From positions 1-42,139 of IMG/VR virus record IMGVR_UViG_3300048687_000086: a DNA stretch of 42,139 bases; one strand, 5' to 3'. This document shows, in pieces, positions 6,311-13,362 of this stretch. The DNA is from a virus. The first letter of the stretch is position 1. Each line of letters begins with the position of its first letter. The notes below the pieces were generated by a model, which was not told the origin of the DNA, did not search any database, and saw only the letters and a list, made by a program, of their open reading frames with translations. The position numbers and the translations under genes were made by a program.

Positions 6311-6329
6311 CGTAGACGAACCGGATACG
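6311..6329. promoter_or_regulatory. Operator candidate O2
   Basis: CGTAGACG-AAC-CGGATACG shares the 12-base GTAGACGAACCG with O1. Its right arm is imperfect, so binding would be weaker. The centre-to-centre distance from O1 is 76 bp. Confidence 0.65.
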
Positions 6330-6358
6330 TTGTGCTTAAGTGTTCCCGAACGTAGTCG
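6330..6358 (+). promoter_or_regulatory. Candidate early rightward promoter
   Basis: TTGTGC (6330-6335), a 17-base spacer and TAGTCG (6353-6358), which is only partly like a vegetative actinobacterial promoter. It is bracketed by operators O2 and O3. It would give a leader of about 17 bases ahead of the GTG at 6382. Confidence 0.35.
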
Positions 6359-6367
6359 TGACGTTCG
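6347..6367. promoter_or_regulatory. Operator candidate O3
   Basis: CGAACGT-N7-ACGTTCG: perfect 7-base arms with a sequence different from O1/O2. It overlaps the presumed -10 element and may be the site of the Cro-like protein. Confidence 0.45.
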
Positions 6368-6381
6368 AATCTGGAGCCGCT

Positions 6382-6714
6382 GTGAGAGTCCGCTACACCC
6401 TCCGCGATCGAGGCATCCTCGCCTGGGTCATGGAACACCCGGGCCGAGGCGCCCCGTACAGCATTCGTGCACTTGCGGACGCTGTAGGGCTACCGCACGC
6501 GACGGTCGGGCACCTGGTCAGCGGGCGCAGGACGACGTGTGATCCGGAGTCGGCTCACGCCATAGCGGAGGCGCTGGGGGTGGCGCTCCTGGTCCTTTTC
6601 GCGCCCCCGTCGTCTCCGAATAGGAACGAAGCGACTCCGTCATCGCACCAAGAATCCAGTGACACCCGAAGGGATGAGTCATGCGAACACGCCCGTGCCC
6701 CCCACCCGGTTTGA
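6382..6714 (+). CDS. Cro-like XRE regulator, first early gene (110 aa)
   Basis: A helix-turn-helix spans about residues 30-75 (YSIRALADAVGLPHATVGHL, then HAIAEALGVALLVLF). A hydrophilic tail rich in Ser, Glu and Arg follows. GTG at 6382 is chosen because GGAG (6373-6376) precedes it at ideal spacing. GTG codons at 6340 and 6358 are in frame but have no ribosome-binding site and fall in the operator region. It is divergent from the repressor at 5681-6124 and likely opposes it. It overlaps the next gene by 34 bp. Confidence 0.75.
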   Translation: MRVRYTLRDRGILAWVMEHPGRGAPYSIRALADAVGLPHATVGHLVSGRRTTCDPESAHAIAEALGVALLVLFAPPSSPNRNEATPSSHQESSDTRRDESCEHARAPHPV

Positions 6715-6893
6715 TCTATATCGCAGACACAGCGTCCGGTCCCGGAATCGCATCACGCCTGGGCATCACCCCCGGAACGCTCCGCAAATGGCGGATGAAG
6801 GGATGCGGCCCGGCCACCTTCAAGATCGGTGGACGCGTCGTCGCGCACGAGCACGCGGTGGCTGAATACATCGCCGGCCAGGAGCGCGCCTGA
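6681..6893 (+). CDS. Small excisionase/AlpA-type DNA-binding protein (70 aa)
   Basis: A winged-helix/MerR-like motif spans residues 23-66 (ASRLGITPGTLRKWRMKG, then FKIGGRVVAHEHAVAEYI). This matches the AlpA/excisionase class that binds attachment or promoter DNA. The ATG at 6681 lies inside the preceding gene. It is one of two candidates for the excisionase (Xis); the other is the next gene. Either might instead be an early regulator. Confidence 0.75.
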   Translation: MRTRPCPPPGLIYIADTASGPGIASRLGITPGTLRKWRMKGCGPATFKIGGRVVAHEHAVAEYIAGQERA

Positions 6894-7174
6894 TGAGCCT
6901 GCCCACGCTTCACACCTCCGAGGACGTAGCGACCGCGCTGCAGGTCTCGGCGTGGTGGGTGCGGGAGCAGGCCAAGGCAAAGCGCGTGCCCGCCGTGAAG
7001 GTCGCGGGTGCTTGGCGTTTCACCGACCACCAGTTCCAGCTGCTGGTGGACCTGCACACCACAACTCAGGAGATCGCTCCGGCCGCCGAGGTCAACCCTC
7101 GCCGCCGCGCGGACTCTTCGCCCCCCGCGCTGGCACTCGTCCCCAGACTTCCGCGCCGCGCAGCTGGCCAGTAA
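6893..7174 (+). CDS. Excisionase-type helix-turn-helix protein (93 aa)
   Basis: Residues 5-50 fit an HTH_17/excisionase-family winged helix: LHTSEDVATALQVSAWWVR, then VPAVKVAGAWRFTDHQFQ. The C-terminal third is Arg/Pro-rich and probably disordered. Its ATG overlaps the preceding TGA (TGATG), giving coupled translation with its HTH partner. The tandem pair suggests a heterodimeric or dual control role in excision. Confidence 0.75.
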   Translation: MSLPTLHTSEDVATALQVSAWWVREQAKAKRVPAVKVAGAWRFTDHQFQLLVDLHTTTQEIAPAAEVNPRRRADSSPPALALVPRLPRRAAGQ

Positions 7175-7260
7175 CGGCCGCGGGGCCACCCGGACCGGGC
7201 GTGGTCCGTGGCAGCCCCCTACCGGCACACCTCAACCCGCCTAAGAGATCGAGGTACACC

Positions 7261-7626
7261 GTGACCACTGAGATTACCGACTCCACCCTGACCCTGAGCA
7301 CCTCCCGTCGCCCTGAGCAGATGGACGCGTTGATGCACGCGCTGGCCGTCTCCGAGGAGGCCGTCAGCGTCCTGCAGGTGGTGATGCCCACGGACGTCAG
7401 CCTCTCTGAGAACGGCGAGAGGTACGACGTCAGCCTGTACTTCCCGCAGCAGCCGACTCGGGTCATCGAGTTCGCCACGGCGTGGGACTCCCAGGTCGAC
7501 CGCGTCAAGCACCAGACGCGCGAACACGCCCAGTACACCGAGGCCAACGTCATCATCCGTGGCGTACGAGTCCGCGCCTGGACCATCACTGAGGACACCG
7601 ACACCCCGGCCGGTGGCGACGCGTGA
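7261..7626 (+). CDS. Hypothetical early protein (121 aa)
   Basis: GTG at 7261 with GAGG upstream. The product has an acidic N-terminus (TTEITDSTLTLS) and alternating beta-like segments, with no known motif. Its stop overlaps the start of the next gene (GTGA). The 86-bp gap before it contains nothing obvious. Confidence 0.7.
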   Translation: MTTEITDSTLTLSTSRRPEQMDALMHALAVSEEAVSVLQVVMPTDVSLSENGERYDVSLYFPQQPTRVIEFATAWDSQVDRVKHQTREHAQYTEANVIIRGVRVRAWTITEDTDTPAGGDA

Positions 7627-8264
7627 ACGTCCGCCGCATCGCCGCCGCCTCCCGCGTGATCCTTGCCGCACAGAAGAACGGTGTCGGCCTGGCCGCCACG
7701 CTCGCCATGGCGCTGGAGTCGGAGCAACTGCTGCAGTTCCCCGAAGCCGTCGCCGAGCACGCCGCACTGCAGGCCAGATTGGCCGAGCTGGAGAAGGACA
7801 CCACGGCTAAGACCGAGGCGACGTCCACTCCGCTGACCCTGGGCCGCGCGCAAGCATTCGCCGAGGCCGCCGCAGCTGTGGACGAACTCAGCATGACCGT
7901 GGAACAGGCAATCAGGCTTCGCGAAGTCGGCCCGCTGACTGCCCTGCAGGACGCCGCGGACCTGCTGCGCCGCCTGGCCGGCGCGACCGAACCCCGGTCT
8001 GTCCTCACCTACCGCGCTTCGCACGGCGTGATCGAACTCAGCCGCTACACCACGGCCGGAGAAGCACAGCGCCACTGCGAGGCGTTCGCCTCGCGCGAGT
8101 TCCCCGGAACCGTGACGTTCGACTGGCTGGCCGACGAGGAGGACGAGGACCTGGCCGTGGCCGAGCTCGTCGTCCAGACCGCCGATGGCGAGGAGGTCGA
8201 GACCGGCTACACCGTCACCCCGCTCGAGGTCGCCACGGCGTACGACCCGGACGCCGACGAGTGA
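7623..8264 (+). CDS. Hypothetical early protein, helical plus acidic tail (213 aa)
   Basis: GTG at 7623 overlaps the previous stop. Residues 1-130 are strongly helical with coiled-coil potential (LQARLAELEKDTTAK). The C-terminal third is beta-rich and very acidic (ADEEDEDLAV, DPDADE). An acidic tail with a helical head could indicate a DNA mimic or an interaction partner for a basic protein, but this is speculative. It ends overlapping the small membrane gene at 8261. Confidence 0.7.
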   Translation: MNVRRIAAASRVILAAQKNGVGLAATLAMALESEQLLQFPEAVAEHAALQARLAELEKDTTAKTEATSTPLTLGRAQAFAEAAAAVDELSMTVEQAIRLREVGPLTALQDAADLLRRLAGATEPRSVLTYRASHGVIELSRYTTAGEAQRHCEAFASREFPGTVTFDWLADEEDEDLAVAELVVQTADGEEVETGYTVTPLEVATAYDPDADE

Positions 8265-8386
8265 ACGGCGAGGCCTGGTTACTCCTCGCCGTCCTCGCGC
8301 TCGGCCTGGTCGACCTGGCCGTCATCATCACCGGCTGGCTCGCCGACCGGCACCTCACCCACACCGCACATCGCAGCAAGGAGTAG
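8261..8386 (+). CDS. Single-span membrane miniprotein (41 aa)
   Basis: GTG at 8261 overlaps the preceding stop (GTGA). Residues 5-24 form a clear membrane helix (WLLLAVLALGLVDLAVIITG), followed by a basic, His-rich tail. Stop-start overlap on one side and an immediate ribosome-binding site for the next gene on the other support it as real. Confidence 0.65.
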   Translation: MNGEAWLLLAVLALGLVDLAVIITGWLADRHLTHTAHRSKE

Positions 8387-8388
8387 CC

Positions 8389-8697
8389 GTGGCTGCTGCT
8401 GGATTCAACACCCCGCCGAAGAAGAGGCCCCCGAAGTCGAGGGACCAGAGTGACCCGACTTACGGCATGCCGCGCCCGCCTGCTCACCCGGAGATCCCCG
8501 GTACCTGCACGACGCCCCGCTGCGGAGTCGCTGCGGACAGCGTCGACGAGGCGGAGCTGCCGGGCGGGTGGGTGCGCGCCGGCGTGTACGGATCGACCGA
8601 CCCGGACCGCATCTGGTGCTCCGGCCTCTGCTCCATGCGTGGCATCGCCCTGGCCGAGCTCCGCGTGAAGACGACGCGGAGGCGGGCCAATGCCTGA
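8389..8697 (+). CDS. Small Cys-containing early protein (102 aa)
   Basis: GTG at 8389 with AAGGAG just upstream, inside the end of the previous gene. The Lys/Pro-rich N-terminus is followed by a cysteine-spaced region (TCTTPRCG, then WCSGLCSMRG) that looks like a small zinc-binding fold. Function unknown. It overlaps the next gene by 8 bp. Confidence 0.7.
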   Translation: MAAAGFNTPPKKRPPKSRDQSDPTYGMPRPPAHPEIPGTCTTPRCGVAADSVDEAELPGGWVRAGVYGSTDPDRIWCSGLCSMRGIALAELRVKTTRRRANA

Positions 8698-8968
8698 CTG
8701 GCTGATCATCGCCGCGATCTCCGTCACCCTCACCGGTGTCGTCGCCTGGGCCGTCGTCGTCGCGCTGCTCGCCATCGCCGCGTGCCGCGCCCTGGCCCGC
8801 CTGTTCGGCCGCGCTCAGCGTCAGGACGTCGGCATGGACCCGCGTACCGGTCTGATCTGGCAGGCCTGCCACTCCACCCGGTGCGGTCACCTGCAGACCG
8901 AGCACGAGGAGCTGAAGACCGGCGACCGGCAGTGCACCCGCTGCCAGCTGGTGACCCCCGCCCCGTGA
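8690..8968 (+). CDS. Membrane-anchored zinc-ribbon-like protein (92 aa)
   Basis: An N-terminal membrane segment (residues 4-36, LIIAAISVTLTGVVAWAVVV onward) is followed by a soluble domain with C-x4-C-G-H and CTRC motifs, suggesting a metal site facing the cytoplasm. ATG at 8690. Its stop overlaps the next start (GTGA). Confidence 0.7.
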   Translation: MPDWLIIAAISVTLTGVVAWAVVVALLAIAACRALARLFGRAQRQDVGMDPRTGLIWQACHSTRCGHLQTEHEELKTGDRQCTRCQLVTPAP

Positions 8969-9180
8969 GCGGATCCATTCAGGCCTGCGAGACGCCACCG
9001 CCGTGCGGGATCCACTACGCCCGCCTCTACCCGCGCGGCTGGTGCTGCGACCGCCACACCCCCGCCGCCCTGCAGGGCCGCCCCGAGCCCCCGCCGGGCC
9101 CGGGTTGGCCCGCCGGGTCCTACCTCCACCTCGCCGCCCAGGCCGAGGCCGAACAGTCCGAAGAACAGGAGCAGTCGTGA
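8965..9180 (+). CDS. Small Cys/Pro-rich protein (71 aa)
   Basis: GTG at 8965 in a GTGA overlap. It contains CETPPPCG, then RGWCCDRHTPAA, a Cys/His spacing like a degenerate zinc finger. A Pro-rich stretch and an acidic Glu/Gln tail follow. It ends in a GTGA overlap with the winged-helix gene. Confidence 0.65.
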   Translation: MSGSIQACETPPPCGIHYARLYPRGWCCDRHTPAALQGRPEPPPGPGWPAGSYLHLAAQAEAEQSEEQEQS

Positions 9181-9635
9181 CCACTGCTGCAGCACCCCGC
9201 CGACCGTCCCCCGCCGACATGGCCCGCAAGACCACGGCCGCCGCCAGCGACCGACGGCTCACCGCACCCGGCACCGCGCCCACCGGCATGGCGTACCGGG
9301 CCCTGTACGAGCGGGCCATCCTCGGCTCCGGCATGACGCCGCACCCCCGTCTCGTCGCGATCGCCCTGGCGACGCACGCCGACGTGGCCGGCCACATCAC
9401 CCAGCAGCCCCGCCTCGTCGGCCTGGTCCACGACACCGGCCTGCACGCCGGGCAGGTCGTCGTCGCGCTCAACACGCTCCGGGGCCGCGGGTGGATCCGG
9501 CAGACGCCGCCCCGCGCCCAGTACGACACCGCAGACCTGGCCCTGACGATCCCGAACCACGTCCTGAACAGCCTCCGCCGCAAGACCACCACGGAGAACA
9601 CCGCCGCCCAGCAGACCGCCCAGCCCACCACCTGA
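9177..9635 (+). CDS. Winged-helix protein upstream of the replication initiator (152 aa)
   Basis: GTG at 9177 in a GTGA overlap. Residues 50-118 look like a winged helix: MAYRALYERAILGSGMTPHP, then HTGLHAGQVVVALNTLRGRGWI-like spacing. This resembles the N-terminal domains of plasmid and phage replication proteins. The ends are basic and disordered. Its place directly before the initiator gene suggests a replication accessory or regulator. Confidence 0.65.
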   Translation: MTTAAAPRRPSPADMARKTTAAASDRRLTAPGTAPTGMAYRALYERAILGSGMTPHPRLVAIALATHADVAGHITQQPRLVGLVHDTGLHAGQVVVALNTLRGRGWIRQTPPRAQYDTADLALTIPNHVLNSLRRKTTTENTAAQQTAQPTT

Positions 9636-9651
9636 CTTACCGGAGATCCCG

Positions 9652-11244
9652 TTGACCACCGCCGTCGCGTACGCAGGAGCAGCCCCGGCTGCTGCTGCGC
9701 CGTGCCCTCAGCCGCAGTGCGCGGCCGAGGCACGGCCTCGCGTCGGCGGTGTTCGTGTTCGTGTGCCCCTGCGCCTGGTTGTAGGCGGTCAGTACGGCGA
9801 TGCCGCCCTGACCGTCTACATCAAGATCGCAGCACTCGCCATGCGGCCGGAGAACTGCCGTGCCGCCGTCGCCACGATCGCCGAGTACCTCGGCCTGTCC
9901 AAGTCCGCAGTCGAGCGTGCGCTGACGCAGCTCACCACGCCCGGCACCGATGGCGTCGCCGAGGTCGTCACGATCCGGCACACCGCCCGCGACGGAGAGG
10001 GCGAGACCGCCGAGCGGTACGTCCGCACGATGGACAAGGACGAGCTGTTCGTCTGGCTCCCCGCCCGCGCCGCAACGTCCCTGACACCACGTCAGCTGCG
10101 CCTGTACGCCGCTATCAGCTACGCCCAGGCCCGCCGCATCCCGCTGGCTCTCTCGGACCTGCAGGACGTCGTACGTCACCAGTACGGCGAGAGTGCCGGT
10201 GAGCGGCTGGGCGAGCGTCAGGTGATGCGCCTGGTCGACTCCCTCGAGGACCTCGGCTGGGTCACCGTCCACCGCCGCCAGGGGCCGCGCGGACGTCACG
10301 CCTACGAGGCCCACCAGCGCCCGCTGCACACCGTCCCGGAGACCACCGAGCCCGTGCAGGAGGCCCTTTTCGAGCCTGCCGCGTCTCCTGACACACATGA
10401 CGGATCGGCTCCCCGCATAGCTGACGGATCCCCGTCTAAGGAAGACCACACGACTGACCGACTGTTGACGAAAAAGCGGGTGGGTGGGGGGATCCGCCGG
10501 AGGCGAACCGCGGGTAGTTACCGGGCTGCGCCTGTGGATAACTCGGCTGGGCCGACGTTCCGCGCTGCGGGTCACGACGAAAAGCGCAGCAACACCAGCG
10601 GAGCCGGGACGTACTCCGGGCCGGGACTGCAGCTATCGCCCCGGGTGTGGCGGGTCCTCGAGCCCGTACGCCACCACCTGCCCGAGATCAGCACGTACGT
10701 CATGCGCCGCATCGGCCAGGAGATCGGCCGACAGCTGTGCGCCGGCACCGGCGAACACCGGCTCACCGACCGGCTGCGCCTGCGCTACGCCACGACCGAA
10801 GCCCCGCGGGGCGGCGACGTTGGTCGGTGGATCCTCGGCGCCGCCCTCGTGCGCCACGGCTGCTACCTCGACAGCTGCGAGAGCGGGTTCACCTGGTCGA
10901 CCGGCGCCCCCTGCCCGGTCTGCATCGCCAACCAGCTGGCCGCCGCCGACGCCGGTACGCCCGCCGATCCGGACGGGGCGCAGCAGCAGCGGCCGGTGCC
11001 GGAGGAGCGGCCCCTCCGGCAGGTGGTGACCGACTGGGTGCCCCGGCCCGCCCCGGCCGCCGAGCCTCCGCCGACGTCGGACCTGACCGGCGAGCAGCTG
11101 CGGGAGCTCCGTGCAGCCGCCACCCCCGACGCCGTCCGCCAGGCCGTCGCCGAGCACGGGCGCACCCGCGCGCTCTACCTCTACGGCCACCGCCTGGTCC
11201 TGCCCCACCTCACCGAGTCCGACCCCGAAGGGAACCCAGCATGA
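9652..11244 (+). CDS. Plasmid-type replication initiator / replisome organiser (530 aa)
   Basis: TTG at 9652 with CGGAG upstream. Residues 48-110 form a first winged helix (ATIAEYLGLSKSAVERALTQL) and about 145-215 a second (LVDSLEDLGWVTVHRR), the two-wing arrangement of plasmid and phage initiators. A low-complexity linker (about 235-320) follows. It encodes PVDN through a perfect DnaA box at 10533-10541. The C-terminal domain has cysteines (CYLDSCESG, CPVC) and ends with a helical ATPDAVRQAVAEHGRTRALY segment. An origin inside the linker would parallel lambda O. No helicase or primase gene was seen nearby. A transcriptional-regulator role is the alternative. Confidence 0.7.
   Translation: MTTAVAYAGAAPAAAAPCPQPQCAAEARPRVGGVRVRVPLRLVVGGQYGDAALTVYIKIAALAMRPENCRAAVATIAEYLGLSKSAVERALTQLTTPGTDGVAEVVTIRHTARDGEGETAERYVRTMDKDELFVWLPARAATSLTPRQLRLYAAISYAQARRIPLALSDLQDVVRHQYGESAGERLGERQVMRLVDSLEDLGWVTVHRRQGPRGRHAYEAHQRPLHTVPETTEPVQEALFEPAASPDTHDGSAPRIADGSPSKEDHTTDRLLTKKRVGGGIRRRRTAGSYRAAPVDNSAGPTFRAAGHDEKRSNTSGAGTYSGPGLQLSPRVWRVLEPVRHHLPEISTYVMRRIGQEIGRQLCAGTGEHRLTDRLRLRYATTEAPRGGDVGRWILGAALVRHGCYLDSCESGFTWSTGAPCPVCIANQLAAADAGTPADPDGAQQQRPVPEERPLRQVVTDWVPRPAPAAEPPPTSDLTGEQLRELRAAATPDAVRQAVAEHGRTRALYLYGHRLVLPHLTESDPEGNPA
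10533..10541. other. ori: DnaA box, candidate replication origin
   Basis: TGTGGATAA is the complement of the consensus TTATCCACA. It lies in the linker-coding part of the initiator gene. The preceding 150 bp are less G+C-rich than the surroundings, with two TGACGGATC repeats (near 10398 and 10421) and a TTGACGAAAAAG tract. This is a likely but unproven origin. Confidence 0.45.
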
Positions 11245-11555
11245 AGCCGAGCACTGCCCACATCACCACCTGCCGCGGCTGCCGCGCCCGGATCTGCTGG
11301 GCGCTCACCACCGCGAACGGCAAGAGGCAGCCGATCGACGCCGAGCCCACCGCTAAGGGGAACCTCGCCGTGATGGTCGGAGCGGACGGGCTGCTGTACG
11401 TGCGCAGCATCACCGCGGCCCGACCGGAGATCCGCCCCGGCGAGTGGCAGGCCATGCCCCATCACGCCACCTGCCCCGTACCGCCGCCCCGGCGCAGCAG
11501 CAGTGGGCAGCGTGCCCGGTCCGGTGTGCGGCCGGCCCCGTGGCGGTCCCTGTGA
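11241..11555 (+). CDS. Zinc-ribbon early protein (104 aa)
   Basis: ATG at 11241 overlaps the initiator stop. CRGCRARICWA near residue 11 and HHATCPVP near residue 74 give a C-x2-C...H-x3-C metal site. The segment NGKRQPIDAEPTAKGN matches a family common in Streptomyces phages, as I recall it. It is thought to bind nucleic acid or a partner protein, but no activity is known. The C-terminus is basic. It overlaps the next gene by 4 bp. Confidence 0.7.
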   Translation: MKPSTAHITTCRGCRARICWALTTANGKRQPIDAEPTAKGNLAVMVGADGLLYVRSITAARPEIRPGEWQAMPHHATCPVPPPRRSSSGQRARSGVRPAPWRSL

Positions 11556-11881
11556 TCGCCTCGCCGTTGTGCCGCGCCCCGGGGTGCGAGAGGCAGCGTG
11601 CCCGCCGCTGCAGCCTGTGCTGGACCCACCGTGAACGGTGGCGCACGCACAGGGACTTCGACCACAACGAGTGGACGACCGCGGACCGGGACGACGTTGC
11701 AGCCGCAGCCGCCGCCCGGAGGTTGCTCCCCGGGATGACGCGCAGGGAGCGGGTCCTGCTCGGCCTGGCCCTGACCGACCGCGGGCTGCCTGCCACCGAG
11801 GTCGCCCGCATTACTCGGGTCAGCCCGCGAACCGTCACCCGGTGGCGGGCAGCACGCCGCGCGCAAGGACAGGCGGCGTGA
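11552..11881 (+). CDS. Zinc-finger plus homeodomain-like HTH protein (109 aa)
   Basis: GTG at 11552 is chosen because it overlaps the preceding stop in the GTGA pattern used throughout this operon; GTG codons at 11540 and 11444 are alternatives. Residues 6-30 carry CRAPGCERQRARRCSLCWTH, a compact zinc finger. Residues 75-105 form a homeodomain-like HTH (LPATEVARITRVSPRTVTRW). It probably binds DNA and may regulate early genes. Confidence 0.7.
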   Translation: MIASPLCRAPGCERQRARRCSLCWTHRERWRTHRDFDHNEWTTADRDDVAAAAAARRLLPGMTRRERVLLGLALTDRGLPATEVARITRVSPRTVTRWRAARRAQGQAA

Positions 11882-11955
11882 CACGCGGCGACCCAGATGC
11901 ATTGCGCCACCCTGCGCCCGAGATCCCTCACGTCACCGCTGAGAAGAGGAAGTTC

Positions 11956-12372
11956 ATGCAGCCCAGCCCCGTACCCGGCCCGCGCACCCCTCAGGAAACT
12001 CCGACCAGCAGTGCCGCGCCTCTCCAGGTCGGCAAGCTCCTCGCCTGGGCCGAGGCCCACGAGACACGGTTCGTGGCCCGCAAGGGGGAACAGGCCCGGG
12101 CATTGCTCCGGGAGCTCCGCGGCCTGTACGCCGAGGCCGAGGAGATCGCCCAGGCCGACGCCGAGGAACAGCGCCTGGTCCAGCAGCTCGCCGAGCTCCG
12201 TGCCCGCAAAGACCGGCTGCGCCCGAGGCGGAGGACGTCAGCCCCCGGCTACGACCAGGCCGTCGTCAGAGCCTGGGCGCGCGACAACGGGCACGCCGTC
12301 TCGGACCGCGGTTCGATCCCGACGGCCGTGGTCGACGCGTGGCGTGCCGCGCAGGCCGGAGGCGCCCGGTGA
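11956..12372 (+). CDS. Lsr2-like (H-NS-type) DNA-binding protein (138 aa)
   Basis: The C-terminal 36 residues (98-133) match the DNA-binding domain of actinobacterial Lsr2: VRAWARDNGHAVSDRGSIP, then TAVVDAWRAAQ. The usual AT-hook-like RGR is RGS here (118-120), so minor-groove binding may be altered. The N-terminal part is not the Lsr2 dimerisation fold but a helical, coiled-coil-like region (40-88). ATG at 11956 has AGAGGAAG upstream; GTG at 11878 (GTGA overlap) would add 26 residues. Expected roles are silencing, nucleoid binding or countering host Lsr2. Confidence 0.8.
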   Translation: MQPSPVPGPRTPQETPTSSAAPLQVGKLLAWAEAHETRFVARKGEQARALLRELRGLYAEAEEIAQADAEEQRLVQQLAELRARKDRLRPRRRTSAPGYDQAVVRAWARDNGHAVSDRGSIPTAVVDAWRAAQAGGAR

Positions 12373-12689
12373 TATCTGCCCGCCTGCGGTACGCCGCCCT
12401 CATCCTGGCCGGCGCGACCTTCGCCGTCCTGGGCTTCCTGTACGCGACGGACGGCCGCCCGCTCGCCGTGCTGCTGTGCCTCGTCCTGACCGGCGGTTGC
12501 TGGGAGGCGGCCTCGTACGTCCGGCGCGCAGCCGAGGCGCTGCAGATCCTGCACCACCAGGCCCGCCAGCGCGCCCGCGCCGAGCTGCGCACCGGGATCG
12601 AGCCGTGGGCCAGCTGGTGCTGCGAGCCCGGGTTCCACACCCATGGCCGAGAGCACGACTCCACCACGTGCGTCCGGGAGCACCGGTGA
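12369..12689 (+). CDS. Two-span membrane protein with Cys/His tail (106 aa)
   Basis: GTG at 12369 in a GTGA overlap. Two hydrophobic helices (about residues 8-26 and 31-46) precede an amphipathic Arg/Glu-rich helix. A C-terminal WCCEPGFHTHGREHDSTTC motif follows that could bind zinc. Function unknown. Confidence 0.65.
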   Translation: MISARLRYAALILAGATFAVLGFLYATDGRPLAVLLCLVLTGGCWEAASYVRRAAEALQILHHQARQRARAELRTGIEPWASWCCEPGFHTHGREHDSTTCVREHR

Positions 12690-12910
12690 GCCTGTCCATG
12701 GTCGTGTCCTGCGACGACTCCGGCCCGTACGGCACCTGTGCGGCACGGCTGCACACCGGCGCCAGCACCGAAGCCGAGGCGTACGAAGCCGCCGCCCGCG
12801 CTGGGTGGGATGCCGGCGGCGGCTTCGACCTCTGCCCCCCTCATAGGTACCGACCCACGCACCCTGCACCACCGATCCGTCTGCACCCCGAGGAGACACC
12901 GAACCGATGA
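12686..12910 (+). CDS. Small hypothetical early protein (74 aa)
   Basis: GTG at 12686 in a GTGA overlap. It contains VVSCDDSGPYGTCAAR and a later GFDLCPPHR. The Cys/His spacing is again suggestive of metal binding. The Pro-rich tail ends in an ATGA overlap with the next gene. Confidence 0.6.
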   Translation: MSLSMVVSCDDSGPYGTCAARLHTGASTEAEAYEAAARAGWDAGGGFDLCPPHRYRPTHPAPPIRLHPEETPNR

Positions 12911-13041
12911 CCACCGACCAGATCAGCCCGGCACGGGCCGCCGCCGAGGACCTGCTGCACGCGGGCGAGCATGTCCATTACGTGAGCGAGAGCCAGGCCG
13001 TGTGCCTCTCCGGGCTCTGCACCACGGTGGTGGGCCCGTGA
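12907..13041 (+). CDS. Miniprotein (44 aa)
   Basis: ATG at 12907 overlaps the previous stop (ATGA), and its own stop overlaps the next GTG start. This double coupling is the main support. The sequence is helical at first (SPARAAAEDLLHAGEH), then contains CLSGLC. Function unknown. Confidence 0.6.
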   Translation: MTTDQISPARAAAEDLLHAGEHVHYVSESQAVCLSGLCTTVVGP

Positions 13042-13340
13042 CCGCCTACGCCCGCGGCTTCCGCCTCCACCTCCCTCACGGCCAGGTCCTGGACGGCGCT
13101 GAGTTCCCCACCGGGCGGGTCATCGTCATGGACGACCCGGAATGGGGGCTCTGCAGCGGCGCCCGTACCGCCGACCTGCTGACCGCCTGCTACCCGGGCT
13201 CCCGCATCGAGTGGCCCGACGACCAAGGCGCAGCAACCGACGTCAGCACGCCCCCGGCGCAGCCGTGCACCGACCTGCGCCACACCGGAGCCATCCGCGC
13301 GCAGCTCGGCTGCAGCGGACCCGACCCAGCCACCACCTGA
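13038..13340 (+). CDS. Hypothetical early protein (100 aa)
   Basis: GTG at 13038 in a GTGA overlap. The first half is beta-rich (GFRLHLPHGQVLDGAEFP, then GRVIVMDD). The second half is Pro/Asp-rich with scattered cysteines. No recognised motif. A 22-bp gap with a weak GGGAG follows. Confidence 0.6.
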   Translation: MTAYARGFRLHLPHGQVLDGAEFPTGRVIVMDDPEWGLCSGARTADLLTACYPGSRIEWPDDQGAATDVSTPPAQPCTDLRHTGAIRAQLGCSGPDPATT

Positions 13341-13362
13341 CCCACCGCACGGGAGCACGATC

